A stretch of 64,000 nt of DNA. It comes from Cyanophora paradoxa (Eukaryota > Glaucocystophyceae > Cyanophorales > Cyanophoraceae). Numbering within the stretch: the first letter of the stretch is position 1; each line of letters begins with the position of its first letter. The stretch spans positions 1 to 64,000 of the forward strand of contig QPMI01000662.1 in assembly GCA_004431415.1 (NCBI GenBank), given 5' to 3'. A program made the translations under genes and the position numbers. Positions 10,129 through 19,025 of the stretch are shown piece by piece. The notes under the pieces were generated by a model. It saw only the letters and a list, made by a program, of their open reading frames with translations. It was not told the origin of the DNA and searched no databases.

Positions 10129-10160
10129 ATATATCTATATAGAAGATATTTCTTTAAATC
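10129..10160 (-). promoter_or_regulatory. Element promoter motif, copy 3
   Basis: On the minus strand ATTTAAAGAAATATC is followed by TTCTATATAGATATATC, directly upstream of the ATG at 10123. It has the same order and spacing as the motifs before 8967 and 9435. Confidence 0.55.
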
Positions 10161-10173
10161 ATTTTTTTGTTGC

Positions 10174-10491
10174 TCAGCCAAATGTAATTGTTTCAACATC
10201 ACATGCATTGTAGTCCAGAATGTTGAATAAGGTGAACTCTGGATACTGTAATGTGTTTCTACAGAATGGGCATTTTGTATTCCCGACTATTTCCTCTTGC
10301 TGTTTCATGCATCCTATACAGACTGTCTTGAAGCATTGATCACATACAAACTGATCATAGCTAGTCTCATCACATTTACATAAACTGCATAGAATGCGTT
10401 TATATTCTGAGTTTTCACAGGTTTCATTTCTTTCTTTAATACTTCTCATGATGGCTGAAATACTAAGCGTTCTTTGACCGTCCGGATTCAT
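10174..10491 (-). CDS. RING-finger protein 2, 105 aa
   Basis: I choose the ATG at 10491 (MNPDGQRTLSIS) because it follows the shared promoter motif. The frame is also open further upstream, but only as antisense to the polymerase gene. The cysteine pattern CSLCKCDE, CDQCFKTVCIGC and CPFCRN spans residues 33-75 and fits a RING or RING-like zinc finger. The gene is divergent from the DNA polymerase, sharing a promoter region of about 110 bp. A ubiquitin-ligase role is inferred from the fold. Confidence 0.65.
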   Translation of the reverse strand: MNPDGQRTLSISAIMRSIKERNETCENSEYKRILCSLCKCDETSYDQFVCDQCFKTVCIGCMKQQEEIVGNTKCPFCRNTLQYPEFTLFNILDYNACDVETITFG

Positions 10492-10508
10492 TCTTGCTAT
10501 TTGGCTTC

Positions 10509-10540
10509 TATATATATACAATATAAAATTTCCTTTAAGT
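10509..10540 (-). promoter_or_regulatory. Element promoter motif, copy 4, in the divergent region before PolB
   Basis: On the minus strand CTTAAAGGAAATTTTATATTG is split from TATATATATAGAAG and lies about 20 bp before the ATG at 10491. This is the most diverged of the four copies. The same intergenic space must hold the plus-strand polymerase promoter, where I see TTTTATTAGGAACAAG shortly before the ATG at 10604 but no copy of this motif. Confidence 0.45.
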
Positions 10541-10603
10541 ATTTTCGCGTTTGGAATATCCCCATTTAAAACCTCCCCTTTTATTAGGAACAAGTTAGGA
10601 ACA

Positions 10604-13596
10604 ATGCCCCGAATTAGCAACAGACTCATTAGAGAGAAGAAATGGGAACTCATGGGATTACTGGGAACACTGTATGCAGCCCATGAAATCACAGAGGCTG
10701 AATATGACCGGGAAATCGGATTTATTTCAAGGGGCAGACCCACTTTAGCAAAATTAACCAGAAAAGCCAATAACCTCTATGACAAAGTTGAGACTCTTGA
10801 TGAACTCGATCGCCTGAGGCAAATAGAACCAGAGGCAGAAGATGGAACAGCCATGAATGAATTATATCGCTGGCTCACATACAGAGCCAGAAGGGAAGTT
10901 GTGGTAGATGTGATTGAATATTTAGATAGAATTGCAACCTCTCTACCAAAACGTTTAAGAGATAGTCTGGATCAATTCAGGGCAATCAAAGTTCGCTTGT
11001 CGTTTATCTGCAAGTTCGTAAAAGTCAGCAATCCACAGGTTTGGATATCGAAATACATTTACAGCGATTATTTTGTATTAACCAAATCGAGAAATATTCG
11101 AACTGAGCTGAATAAAGCAGCCCAAATGTGTCAGGAACAGATGAATGTTGTTGATAGCTATCGATTGGAGAGAATCGAAATGCTAAGAGTTGCTATTATG
11201 AGTTATGCCCCAACTGGTGGCTGCTATGTTAAAACACCAGAATCAATTGCAGCTAAGAAAGCCACAGTGAATATTCGAAATATTGATGATTCTTGCTTTG
11301 AAAATGCCATTTTGGCATGGATCCATAGGAAAGATGTAAATTCCCACAAGAGAAGTGAGCTTACACAATATCGCAAATGGAAATACTCACCAACCACATA
11401 CAATCCTTTGGCTCTCAATTTCGACAATATCCCATTCCCTGTTCCTTGTGATGCTGAAATCATTGATAAATTCGAATCTCAAAATGCAGGCATCAGCATA
11501 AACATATTTGGAATGGATGGAGAGGTTATATATCCCCTGCATCAATCCAGCAACCCAGGCAGAAAGCAAAAGATTAATCTAATGCTCATTCATGATGATG
11601 AAGGGAATGGTCACTATATTACTATCATGTCCCTTTCAAGACTTCTCAGAGTTGCCCTTGATAAAACCAAGGATCAAAAGTTACACTACTGTGATACATG
11701 CTTATCTCGATTCAGGTCTGAGGCTAAACTCACTGCTCATGTGGACTCAAACAGATGCATTGATTGGAGACTCTCAAAGGGAATCACCCCTAAGCCTGAC
11801 ACCACAATAGAGTTTGGACTGAAAAACCTCAGGAAAACTGTCTGGCTTCCTGTTGTGGTTTACTGCAAGATTGAACATAGAAGCATCCCCATTGATGCAT
11901 CGAAATCCAAGAGGGAAGTCTCAGCAGTCAACATTAGAATAGTCACTGGGGCAGATGTTCAGGAGTTTCGATTTGAGGGTCAGGATCCAATGGGAGGTCT
12001 GTTTGAATGCTTGGAGTCCAAAGCAAGAGAGCTAATCGATTTCCTGTTCACCAATATTCCCATGAATGAACTCACAGATGAGCAAAAGGCTATTTACAGA
12101 GCTACCAAACACTGTTACCTTTGCAGTGAGAGGTTCACCAAGGAAAACTTCAAATGCAGGGATCATGATCACCACACAGGTAATTACATTGCACCTGCAT
12201 GCAGAAACTGCAATCTCCATAGGAGAATCTCAAAGCAAACAAAAGTAGCAGTGGTTGTTGACCAAATGGATGACTGTGGGACATTCATTTTCAGAAAAAT
12301 AGCAGGCATGGGTGATAAAAAGCGAATCGAAATCCTTTCGAAAAACTTTGATCAATACCTTTCATTGCAATGGGGTCTTTACAAGTTCATTGATGCAAGT
12401 AATTTTATGGACTTTGGGGCTGCTGATGTAGATGAGTTAATGAGCAAATTCCAGGCTTTCAGAAGGCTTTCACACTCAGTATATGGACTTGACCCAGTTC
12501 ATTATGTATCTGCACCTGGGCTATCTTGGGATGCTATGCTTAGGACCACCAAGGCAAAAATAGAACTCATCAGTGATGTAGAGCAATACGAATTTGTTGA
12601 GAGGGGAATCAGGGGTGGCTTTGCAACAATGCCTTGTAGGTATGCTGAGGCTGATGGTGAGAACTCCCATATAATGCTGTTTGATGCTAACAACTTGTAT
12701 GGCTACTGTTTGAGTCAGCCAATTCCAGTTGGTGATTTTAGATGGGAGACCGAATTCAACCCACAAGATAACAGATCCAGTTTCCTGGAAGTTGATCTGG
12801 ATTACCCAATTAGGCTATATCTAGACCACAGTGATTTCCCCCTAATTATTAACAAGAAAATAATAGATTATGCCGAATTATCACAATATCAAAAGAGCCT
12901 ATTAGATCTTTCAGGAGAAGAACTTGATAAAACCCCTAAGCTTACTGCAACCTTTGGCTCTGTGACCAACTATGTGATTTCTGAGCCTCTTCTACAGTAT
13001 CTGTTAGACAAAGGGGTGAAATTAAAGAAGGTTCACAGGGTCCTATCATTTACTGTGGCTCCTGTAATGAAACCATATATTGAGCTGAACACTGAGATGA
13101 GAAGGAGAGCAGTGAATAAATTCGAGGCTGATTTCTATAAGCTCATGAATAATTCAATCTATGGGAAATGCATTGAATCTTGCAGAGGTAGATCTGTGGT
13201 TAAGATTGCAAACAGTGAGAAACTGTTTATGAAATATGCAGCCTCCCCATTGGTGAAATCAACAAGTCCCATAAACGAAAAAGCAGTTGCCTTTGAGTTT
13301 TACACAAAGCATGTGAAACTAGATAAGCCTGTTGCAATTGGGGCTTATGTTTTGGATGCAGCCAAACTGCATAACTACAAGTTCTTCTATGATACTGTAA
13401 GGTCCCAATGGACAAAAGCAAAGTTACTATTCCATGATACTGACTCCTTTTGTCTATATATCGAATCTAAGACCCTACAAAAAGATATAGAGAATATATC
13501 TTATGCCTTGGACCTAGGGGGATCTAACAGAATGACCCCAGGTAAATACAAAAATGAAATGCCTGGCTCTGCAATATTGGTCCCAATAAGGCAACC
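10604..13596 (+). CDS. Protein-primed family-B DNA polymerase, C-terminally truncated (PolB1)
   Basis: About 1000 residues from MPRISNRLIREKKWELMG. An N-terminal region carries DDSCFENAILAW near residue 228 and GHYITIMSLSRLL near residue 336, a Cys...His arrangement like Polinton N-terminal peptidase-like domains. A C2H2-type finger (YCDTCLSRF) follows, then an endonuclease VII-like zinc ribbon (CYLC...CRDHDHHTG...CRNCN) near residue 505. Polymerase motif A is DANNLYGYCLSQ (about 694), motif B NNSIYGK (about 849) and motif C HDTDSF (about 944). Exonuclease motifs look degenerate: YCKIE replaces Y-x-D-x-E, and the FHN...D region reads VDQMDDCG. The end is lost at the scar 13578-13652, removing the expected final 100 or so residues. 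It would replicate the element using a terminal protein. Confidence 0.85.
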
Positions 13597-13652
13597 GCCC
13601 CGGCGCGGGGGGAGACTTCGCGCATGTTTCCCATGGTCCCAATAAGGCAACC
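13578..13652. repeat. Direct repeat with GC-rich filler joining PolB1 to integrase
   Basis: A 19-bp sequence starting TGGTCCCAATAAGG occurs at 13578-13596 and again at 13634-13652. The 37 bp between them are strongly GC-rich, unlike the AT-rich surroundings. The 56-bp offset is not a multiple of three, so the polymerase frame runs into the filler and stops at 13645 while the integrase frame opens separately. Polymerase sequence beyond motif C and the integrase zinc-binding N terminus are both missing. The junction therefore looks like a deletion repaired with a short duplication and inserted filler. Confidence 0.75.
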
Positions 13653-14681
13653 CCTTGATACCTATGTGATTGATTTGCTCTTTTTCCCAGCTTATAAGAA
13701 ACAAAACAATGGCTATGATACCTTTATGACTGCAATGGAATCAACACTGAGAACTGGGTATATCATACCTATAAGGGATAAATCAGCTCTCACTACATTA
13801 GCTGCATTTAAACAGCTTGAGATGAGAGTAGCAAGACCCATAGTAAAAGTTCAATCAGATGCTGGGAGTGAATTCCAAAATCGAATATTCCAGGAGTATT
13901 TATCTAGTAAATACATAGAACACCAAGTGAGTGGAACTGCAGACCACAGAAGCCAAGGTCGAATTGAAGCCTTTAACAAACAGATTAAGAGATTGATTAC
14001 AAACTACTGCATAGCCAATAATACAGCTAGATTCTTTGATGTGTTAGGTGATATTGAGTATAATTACAATAATACAGTTCACTCAGCTACTAAGATGAAG
14101 CCAGGCGAAACTACAGAGGAGCATTATAGGTATATAGTGGGATTAGAAGATGAAAGATTCAAGAAATCAATAGCTTACCTTGATACCATGCAGCCTGGCA
14201 TGTTTGTTAGAGTGAAAGTTGAGAAAAATCCCTTTGCTAAACAGGGTAACAATTGGTCTAGGATGGTTTACACTGTTGATAGTAGGGAAGGCTTTAAGTT
14301 TAAGCTAAGGAGTCCCACTGGTGAGATCATAGAAAACAGGTTTGCTTTCCATGAGCTGTTGCCTGTGAATGCAGTTGAATATCTAGAAACCCCTACAGTG
14401 GATGCCTTAGAGCAAGCCAAGGAGGAAGCCAGGGTTGATGCTGCTATAAGGAGAGAAGGCATAGAAGCTGCTAATGAAGTCCCAGATAAGCCTTTGATAG
14501 AGGCTAGAAAGGAGAAGGCTGGAAAGTTAACAGGGAACTCAAAAAGCTCACTATAGCAGGGACACAGAAACTTTCTGAGGTTAATAGCCAGAGATGGTAT
14601 AATGACTTTCAGACTACTAAGGAGTCATATACAGCCCCTAAACCTCAGAGAACACTAAGAGAAAGGACCAAAACTAGCTAG
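13634..14681 (+). pseudogene. rve-family (retroviral-type) integrase, N-terminally truncated, C-terminal frameshift
   Basis: The catalytic core has D17 in YVIDLLFF, D79 in VQSDAGSEF and E115 in QGRIEAFN (numbered from the ATG at 13624), so D and E are separated by 35 residues as in DDE integrases. A C-terminal beta-rich module (GMFVRVKVEKNPFAK...NWSRMVYTV) resembles the SH3/chromo-like tail of Polinton integrases. The usual HHCC zinc-binding N terminus is absent because of the upstream scar. The frame ends at 14556, but another frame continues protein-like sequence (LTIAGTQKLSEVNSQRWYND) to 14681, indicating an indel near 14530. The enzyme would insert element DNA into the host genome. Confidence 0.85.
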
Positions 14682-14904
14682 TTTGCTAGGCGAAAACTCG
14701 TTTTTTCCAAATATATGTATGACTGATATACATATATGCACATGATATACACATAGTCTTGTAGATCTTATCAAGCGCTTCACAGCGATATGCAGAACGT
14801 TGCGTTTTGATGATCTGGTGATGAGATATAACAGTTTGAAGATGCGAAAGTCACTTGCCATAGTGGACTTGGTGAAACACTAGCCCAGGAATCGACTTGG
14901 AAGT

Positions 14905-14975
14905 AAGTCGCTTTTGGCTCAGCGGTTAAGGCGCTTGGATTTCCGAGTCGCAAATCAAATCCGCTCGGGAACCTT
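14905..14975 (+). other. tRNA-like remnant
   Basis: The stretch TGGCTCAGCGGTTAAGGCGC (from 14915) matches the RNA polymerase III A box and a tRNA D-arm. About 30 bp later AAATCAAATCC is a degenerate B box or T-loop. An intervening CTTGG...CCGAG stem has only a 4-base loop, too short for a normal anticodon loop. It reads as a decayed tRNA or tRNA-derived repeat rather than a working gene. Confidence 0.3.
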
Positions 14976-16178
14976 TACTTCGTTCGCCTTGAAACTTGAA
15001 AAGTAAAAAAAAAACGCGGTTTTTTCTAGATTAATGCTGTACCCGTCTGGAAAATCATTATTCACGTTTGCTACGATATCTCAGCACCAACTTATCAAAT
15101 CGATGCGCTTTAAACGTCATAAAATCGAGCATTTCAAGGCGGTCTGAGCGCTTATCAGCCATATCGACATTTCGATAACCCTGACTCGAAATCGCGGTGA
15201 AAGCGATTTTGAATTTTATTTTAAATTCGATTGAAATCCATTAAACGTGAGTTTTTAATACAGATCACCAGGAAGTTATCAAATCGATACACCAACGATT
15301 CAATATAATCACCAATATCATACATAACAATAAATTGCAATCACATCTACGAATCTCGATGTGTATACATCGCTATTACGATTAAACCGATTTTGAAAAT
15401 TCAAAACTAATTCGATTAAATTCGATTATAACGAAAGAGTTAAAGATCTACATCAAATACTTATCAACTCAATCACCTGATAACATCGAATAATCAACCC
15501 AAATCTACTTTAGAGATAATCGTGATTACATATGTGAAATCATCAATCTAACACTGCATTTAGTAAGCATCTCCCCTTGATTCCCCCTATTATATAATAT
15601 TTATATTTAAGTGGACTCAAGGTTGACTCATATTAATCGTAAAAGTAGTAAAAGTATATGGATTTTGTTACGAATTCAATGCAAGGGTTGACTAAGTGGG
15701 TTGAGTTGACTCAAATTTCACAGGAAATAACAATGAATCAGAGTATAAATGCATTTTTTGAATCAACTACACCAACTAACACTGAGATTTTACCAATATA
15801 TGAGGTCCTTACTGAATATGGTTTGTGTGACAGGTGTGACAGGTCTATCCCGTGGATTTTCAAAATCAATTTCTCACTAGGACTTTCCTTGGGATGGACC
15901 TGTCACACCTGTCACACCTGTCACACCCAATTATTTCAAAAATCCTAAGGGTCCCCCCTTAGAATCATTAAAACATGATAAAAACATATAAGTTTCATGT
16001 ATAATTACGATTGGATTCAATAAGAGATCGATTTGTTTTATTTAACAAATGAATCATTTATGGATCTTAATCGAGTTTAGCGATATATTTCCGATTAAAT
16101 GAATTAAATTTAATTAAATTTAATCGAGAAAGTACATGAATATAATATCGATTAAATCAATTAACAAACAGACCAATC
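14976..16178. other. AT-rich noncoding stretch with TCGAT-rich sequence
   Basis: I see no gene I can support here. The sequence is rich in ATCGAT and TTCGATTAAA words and contains the hairpin repeat at 15825-15926. A 96-codon open frame at 15658-15948 is mostly made by the hairpin repeats and shows no protein pattern. It may be the end or intergenic part of a degraded element. Confidence 0.5.
15825..15926. repeat. Long hairpin built of GTGTGACAG repeats, copy 2
   Basis: Two GTGTGACAG units followed by GTCTATCCC (15825-15851) pair with GGGATGGAC and three inverted units (15891-15926). The loop keeps the inner palindrome GATTTTCAAAATC and the CTTTCCTT segment of copy 1 in the same orientation. 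Repeat numbers on the two arms are swapped relative to the copy at 6479-6581, so unit number varies while the hairpin is kept. Confidence 0.8.
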
Positions 16179-16462
16179 ACACATAGTAAAATGCGGAGTT
16201 TTAACCAGAGGCAAGATCTAATTGAGATTCAGTTATATTATTCGGAAATATATACAGATTATCGATTAACTCAGTAAGACTAATCGGAAAATAAGAGAAA
16301 TTTACGATAAAATATCGAAAAGAATACAAAATAATCGAAATAAATGAATATTCGATAAGATATACACAGATTATCGATTGATTGAAATAGAATATACGAG
16401 ATATATCAACAAAATCAATTAAGATTAAGCCGAGGGTTAAAACTCCGCATTTTACTATGTGT
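16179..16462. mobile_element. MITE-like 284-bp element with perfect 28-bp terminal inverted repeats
   Basis: The ends are exact inverted copies: 16179-16206 (starting ACACATAGTAAAATGCGG) and 16435-16462. The interior is very AT-rich with many TATCGA words and no coding pattern. The right end abuts the point where the second polymerase gene stops, so insertion at, or near, that gene is likely. Flanking bases show no convincing target-site duplication. Size, perfect ends and lack of genes fit a non-autonomous DNA transposon. Confidence 0.7.
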
Positions 16463-16465
16463 AAT

Positions 16466-18465
16466 TTGATCGAAAGGAGACTATTTGGACGGAGTCTACG
16501 TTCGAGCCCCTTCTTAGCCTTCTTTTTCTGTTCTGGGTTCATCTCACGTCCACCGTACTTGCTTTGAAACTCACTTTCGACATGCGCTTGAAACTCTGCC
16601 CAAGCTGCTGAACGACGGTTTTTGCCAGATGCTATAGCTCTTACGAACAGGTGGAAGTCGAATCCACGACCATTATGAAAGAAGATTGGAACAGCAGCTG
16701 ATTTTGCACGGCGGCGATTACATGCTCGACAGGCAGGTCCAAGGTATTTACCAGTATCATGGCAGTGATCACGATGTTTGTCTTTGATATCTTTGAACGT
16801 GTTTTTGCACATATAACAGTCGGTCGTTGTTTGAAAACTCTGCTCCTCTTCCTGATTCATCTGGATTGGTACTCTTGCTTTGAGTATCTCTCGAAATTGT
16901 GGTTCCATTTCGTCTAGCCATTTAACAAACTTATCAGCGCTGTCTATATTCTCGGAACCCATACATTTGAATGAAAACTGTTCGCCTTTTGATGTAATTA
17001 CCAGACACCCAACTGATGCTATTATATTTACACCCTTTTTTTCAGTATTACCACAAACACTTGGGATTGGCATTGTTATCGTCTCAGAATCAGCATATCC
17101 GACCAGACGTTGCCGGATTGAGTACTCATAGTTAATAAACTTCTGGATGTGGGCTCCTTTTTTGGGCAGAACATCTCGTGCGTGTTCATCACGTTCGAGA
17201 CAGCGGTCATATTTAAGATGATTTTCAAACGCAACACCTGAACTAAAACCTGTTTGACACGCAAGACAATAGTGTTTAGCGGGAGAATCATGTCTTCCAA
17301 ACAGACGTGATATGTTCTTGATCCAGAGATAATGCCCTACATCATTTTCGCTGTCTGCAGGTACATACAAGATTGGTATTGCATCTTTTGCAGCGCTTAT
17401 GTGAATGGGCACAATATCATGATTATCAATAGCTGTTGTATAGACGCATAGTTTGACATTATTAGCTAGCTCGAATTTGCTGAATACATTCGAATCGAGA
17501 GGGGTTGGATATATAAGCATACTGCAGTCTAAAGAGTCTTCATACGGTCGATAATGACAAGCACTACTTGAATCCTGGCCTGGTCTTAGCGCGTGCTGGG
17601 CTGCAATGATTGAATATTTGAAACATTCATTGTTTGGTGCATCAATATTGATAAGGGCGTGCTTATCGGCTAGCCATTTTGGTAGGTTAAACCTCCGACC
17701 ACGACCTCCAATTCGTCGGAAATATTGAACAGTTTTAAAAACCAGATATATCCATGTATCGAAAACCGATGAATCCCTGCTTTTCTCTGACGCAAGAATG
17801 TCTAATTCTTCGAGCTGTGAACGCAAGGCCGCCTCAATGCTTGCTCCTGGCTCGATGCGATCAAAACGACGATGTTCAATTACGATAGCGATTGTAGAAT
17901 CTGTCTCGGGTTTTCTGTAGACACCCAATCCAGAGATTTGTAGTGAAATGCCCATTCTTGACGTCTCTGCAAGATTTACCTGGGCGCTTACGAATGCGAT
18001 TGCGTTTTGTTTAAAAAGTTCGTTGTTTTCAAATCTGGCTTGCATTGATGTTACACGTCCTGAGCCACGTGGTAGCTGGTATTTCCACTCTGCATATCGA
18101 CCGTCAAGCGCTGTAGTTGTTTCGTTGTTTATTTGAACATCATCTCCATCATCAACCTCTGGCAGCTCATTGAAAGCTGCGACAATTGCAGCCTGTCCTT
18201 CAGCAATTGCCAGCTCGAGTCGAAGACCTGAAACAGGACGCGTTGGTCTAGGAAATCGTGATAGTTCGTTCAATAGTGAAGCGTATTTTTCCAACGTTGT
18301 ATATCTTGTTCTCGATCCTTGCGCTGTAATTCTTAGCAATTTATTTTTGAAGGCACCATGTAAGACACGTCGATTGTACAATGAAGTTGCAAGCGCTTCT
18401 ATTTGGTCTTTGATTCTGGCCAACCTGAAGCGCCGAGTTGCTGCATTATTCTGAGTAACATCCAT
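16466..18465 (-). pseudogene. Protein-primed family-B DNA polymerase, N-terminal part only (PolB2)
   Basis: The frame starts MDVTQNNAATRRFRLARIKD at 18465. It shares the PolB1 layout: NNECFKYSIIAAQ and GHYLWIKNISRLF (peptidase-like Cys...His), HYCLACQTGF finger, then CYMC...HRDHCHDTG...CRACNRR zinc ribbon. Unlike PolB1 it retains exonuclease motif I (GYADSETIT) and motif II (FFHNGRGFDFHLF). The frame stays polymerase-like until about 16480, then enters the terminal repeat of the 284-bp element. Polymerase motifs A-C are absent. The nominal 754-residue frame ends at 16201 inside that insertion. A TATATA-containing leader precedes the ATG. Confidence 0.8.
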
Positions 18466-19025
18466 TGATTAATCTATATATCACAATTTTTTTGATTATT
18501 TTAAACGCAACTTTACATAGCGATATTGGATAGGGATCTCTTTAAGGCAAAATAAGAGAAACCACCTGAACCTAAACTTGGACTACGTCATCGGTGGGAA
18601 TAATTAACGTCTAGCTAGAACCTGAACTCGAGTATGTAATTAGCTTTCGATGATATAGTAATTACGTGTAGCTTAACCCTTGAAACCTCTTTGTTTTTTA
18701 GATTCAAAGTACACACAATTAACGTCTAAATGATGTTGAAGATGATTCTGAGACCGGCGCTTTGGTGGTCCGCCTAAAAGCACTGCTATATCTTTTACAA
18801 AATCGATCGATCTAGACGTTAGATACTACCTAGCGGTTGCTGTTTGGTTGGCTTGGAGAGGTGGGGTTGGTAGACGTAACGAAGGGTTGGAAGAGAATGA
18901 TTGTTGGAAGGCGTTGGAGTGTGTGGTTTTGGTGGGATTGGAGGAGTGGGGGTGGTGAAGAAGGCGGGCCCACAGTGATGGGGGTACTCCCATTTTTTGG
19001 CGAGGGGGCGGGGCCGGGGGCGCAG
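18466..19025. other. Element/host junction and presumed RTCB intron remnant
   Basis: No gene is supported. To about 18830 the sequence is AT-rich and element-like. From there it becomes GT-rich and then GC-rich. It ends in GGGGCGCAG at 19017-19025, the acceptor of the first visible RTCB exon. The 5' exons of RTCB are not in this window. The simplest reading is that element DNA landed in an RTCB intron, leaving the 5' exons beyond the left edge, or that a rearrangement removed them. Confidence 0.5.

Larger units (their letters stand above)
1..14681. mobile_element. Decayed Polinton/Maverick-type element (left end outside window)
   Basis: An AT-rich block carries the Polinton gene set: capsid-type structural genes, an FtsK/HerA packaging ATPase, a protein-primed family-B DNA polymerase and a retroviral-type integrase. 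It also encodes a primase-polymerase/SF3 helicase and two RING proteins. Most plus-strand structural genes are broken by single-base frameshifts, whereas the minus-strand small genes between 9.1 and 10.5 kb and the polymerase remain open. CpG is scarce and mostly in TCG or CGA context. The left terminal repeat is outside the window and I could not identify a right one, so the limits are approximate. The protein families seen support the class call. Confidence 0.8.
14700..18830. mobile_element. Remnant of a second Polinton-like element
   Basis: This AT-rich block carries a second, N-terminal-only PolB on the minus strand and a second copy of the GTGTGACAG hairpin. Unlike the element to its left it is not CpG-poor: the polymerase region has frequent CpG. 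The right side changes to host GC-rich sequence near 18830. A motif TAACGTCTA occurs near 18606 and 18720 and inverted near 18814, perhaps a subterminal repeat. I found no clear terminal inverted repeat or target duplication. It could instead be a rearranged part of the first element. Confidence 0.5.

Noticed and set aside
10491-10770. Longer version of RING protein 2 starting at 10770
   Set aside because: The extra part is antisense to the polymerase start, and the promoter motif lies downstream of it.
15658-15948. 96-codon plus-strand open frame ending in CHTCHTCHT
   Set aside because: Its second half is the hairpin repeat read through, and the first half has no protein pattern or promoter.
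18600-18830. Terminal inverted repeat of the Polinton
   Set aside because: TAACGTCTA recurs here but no matching end exists within the window, so no end can be claimed.
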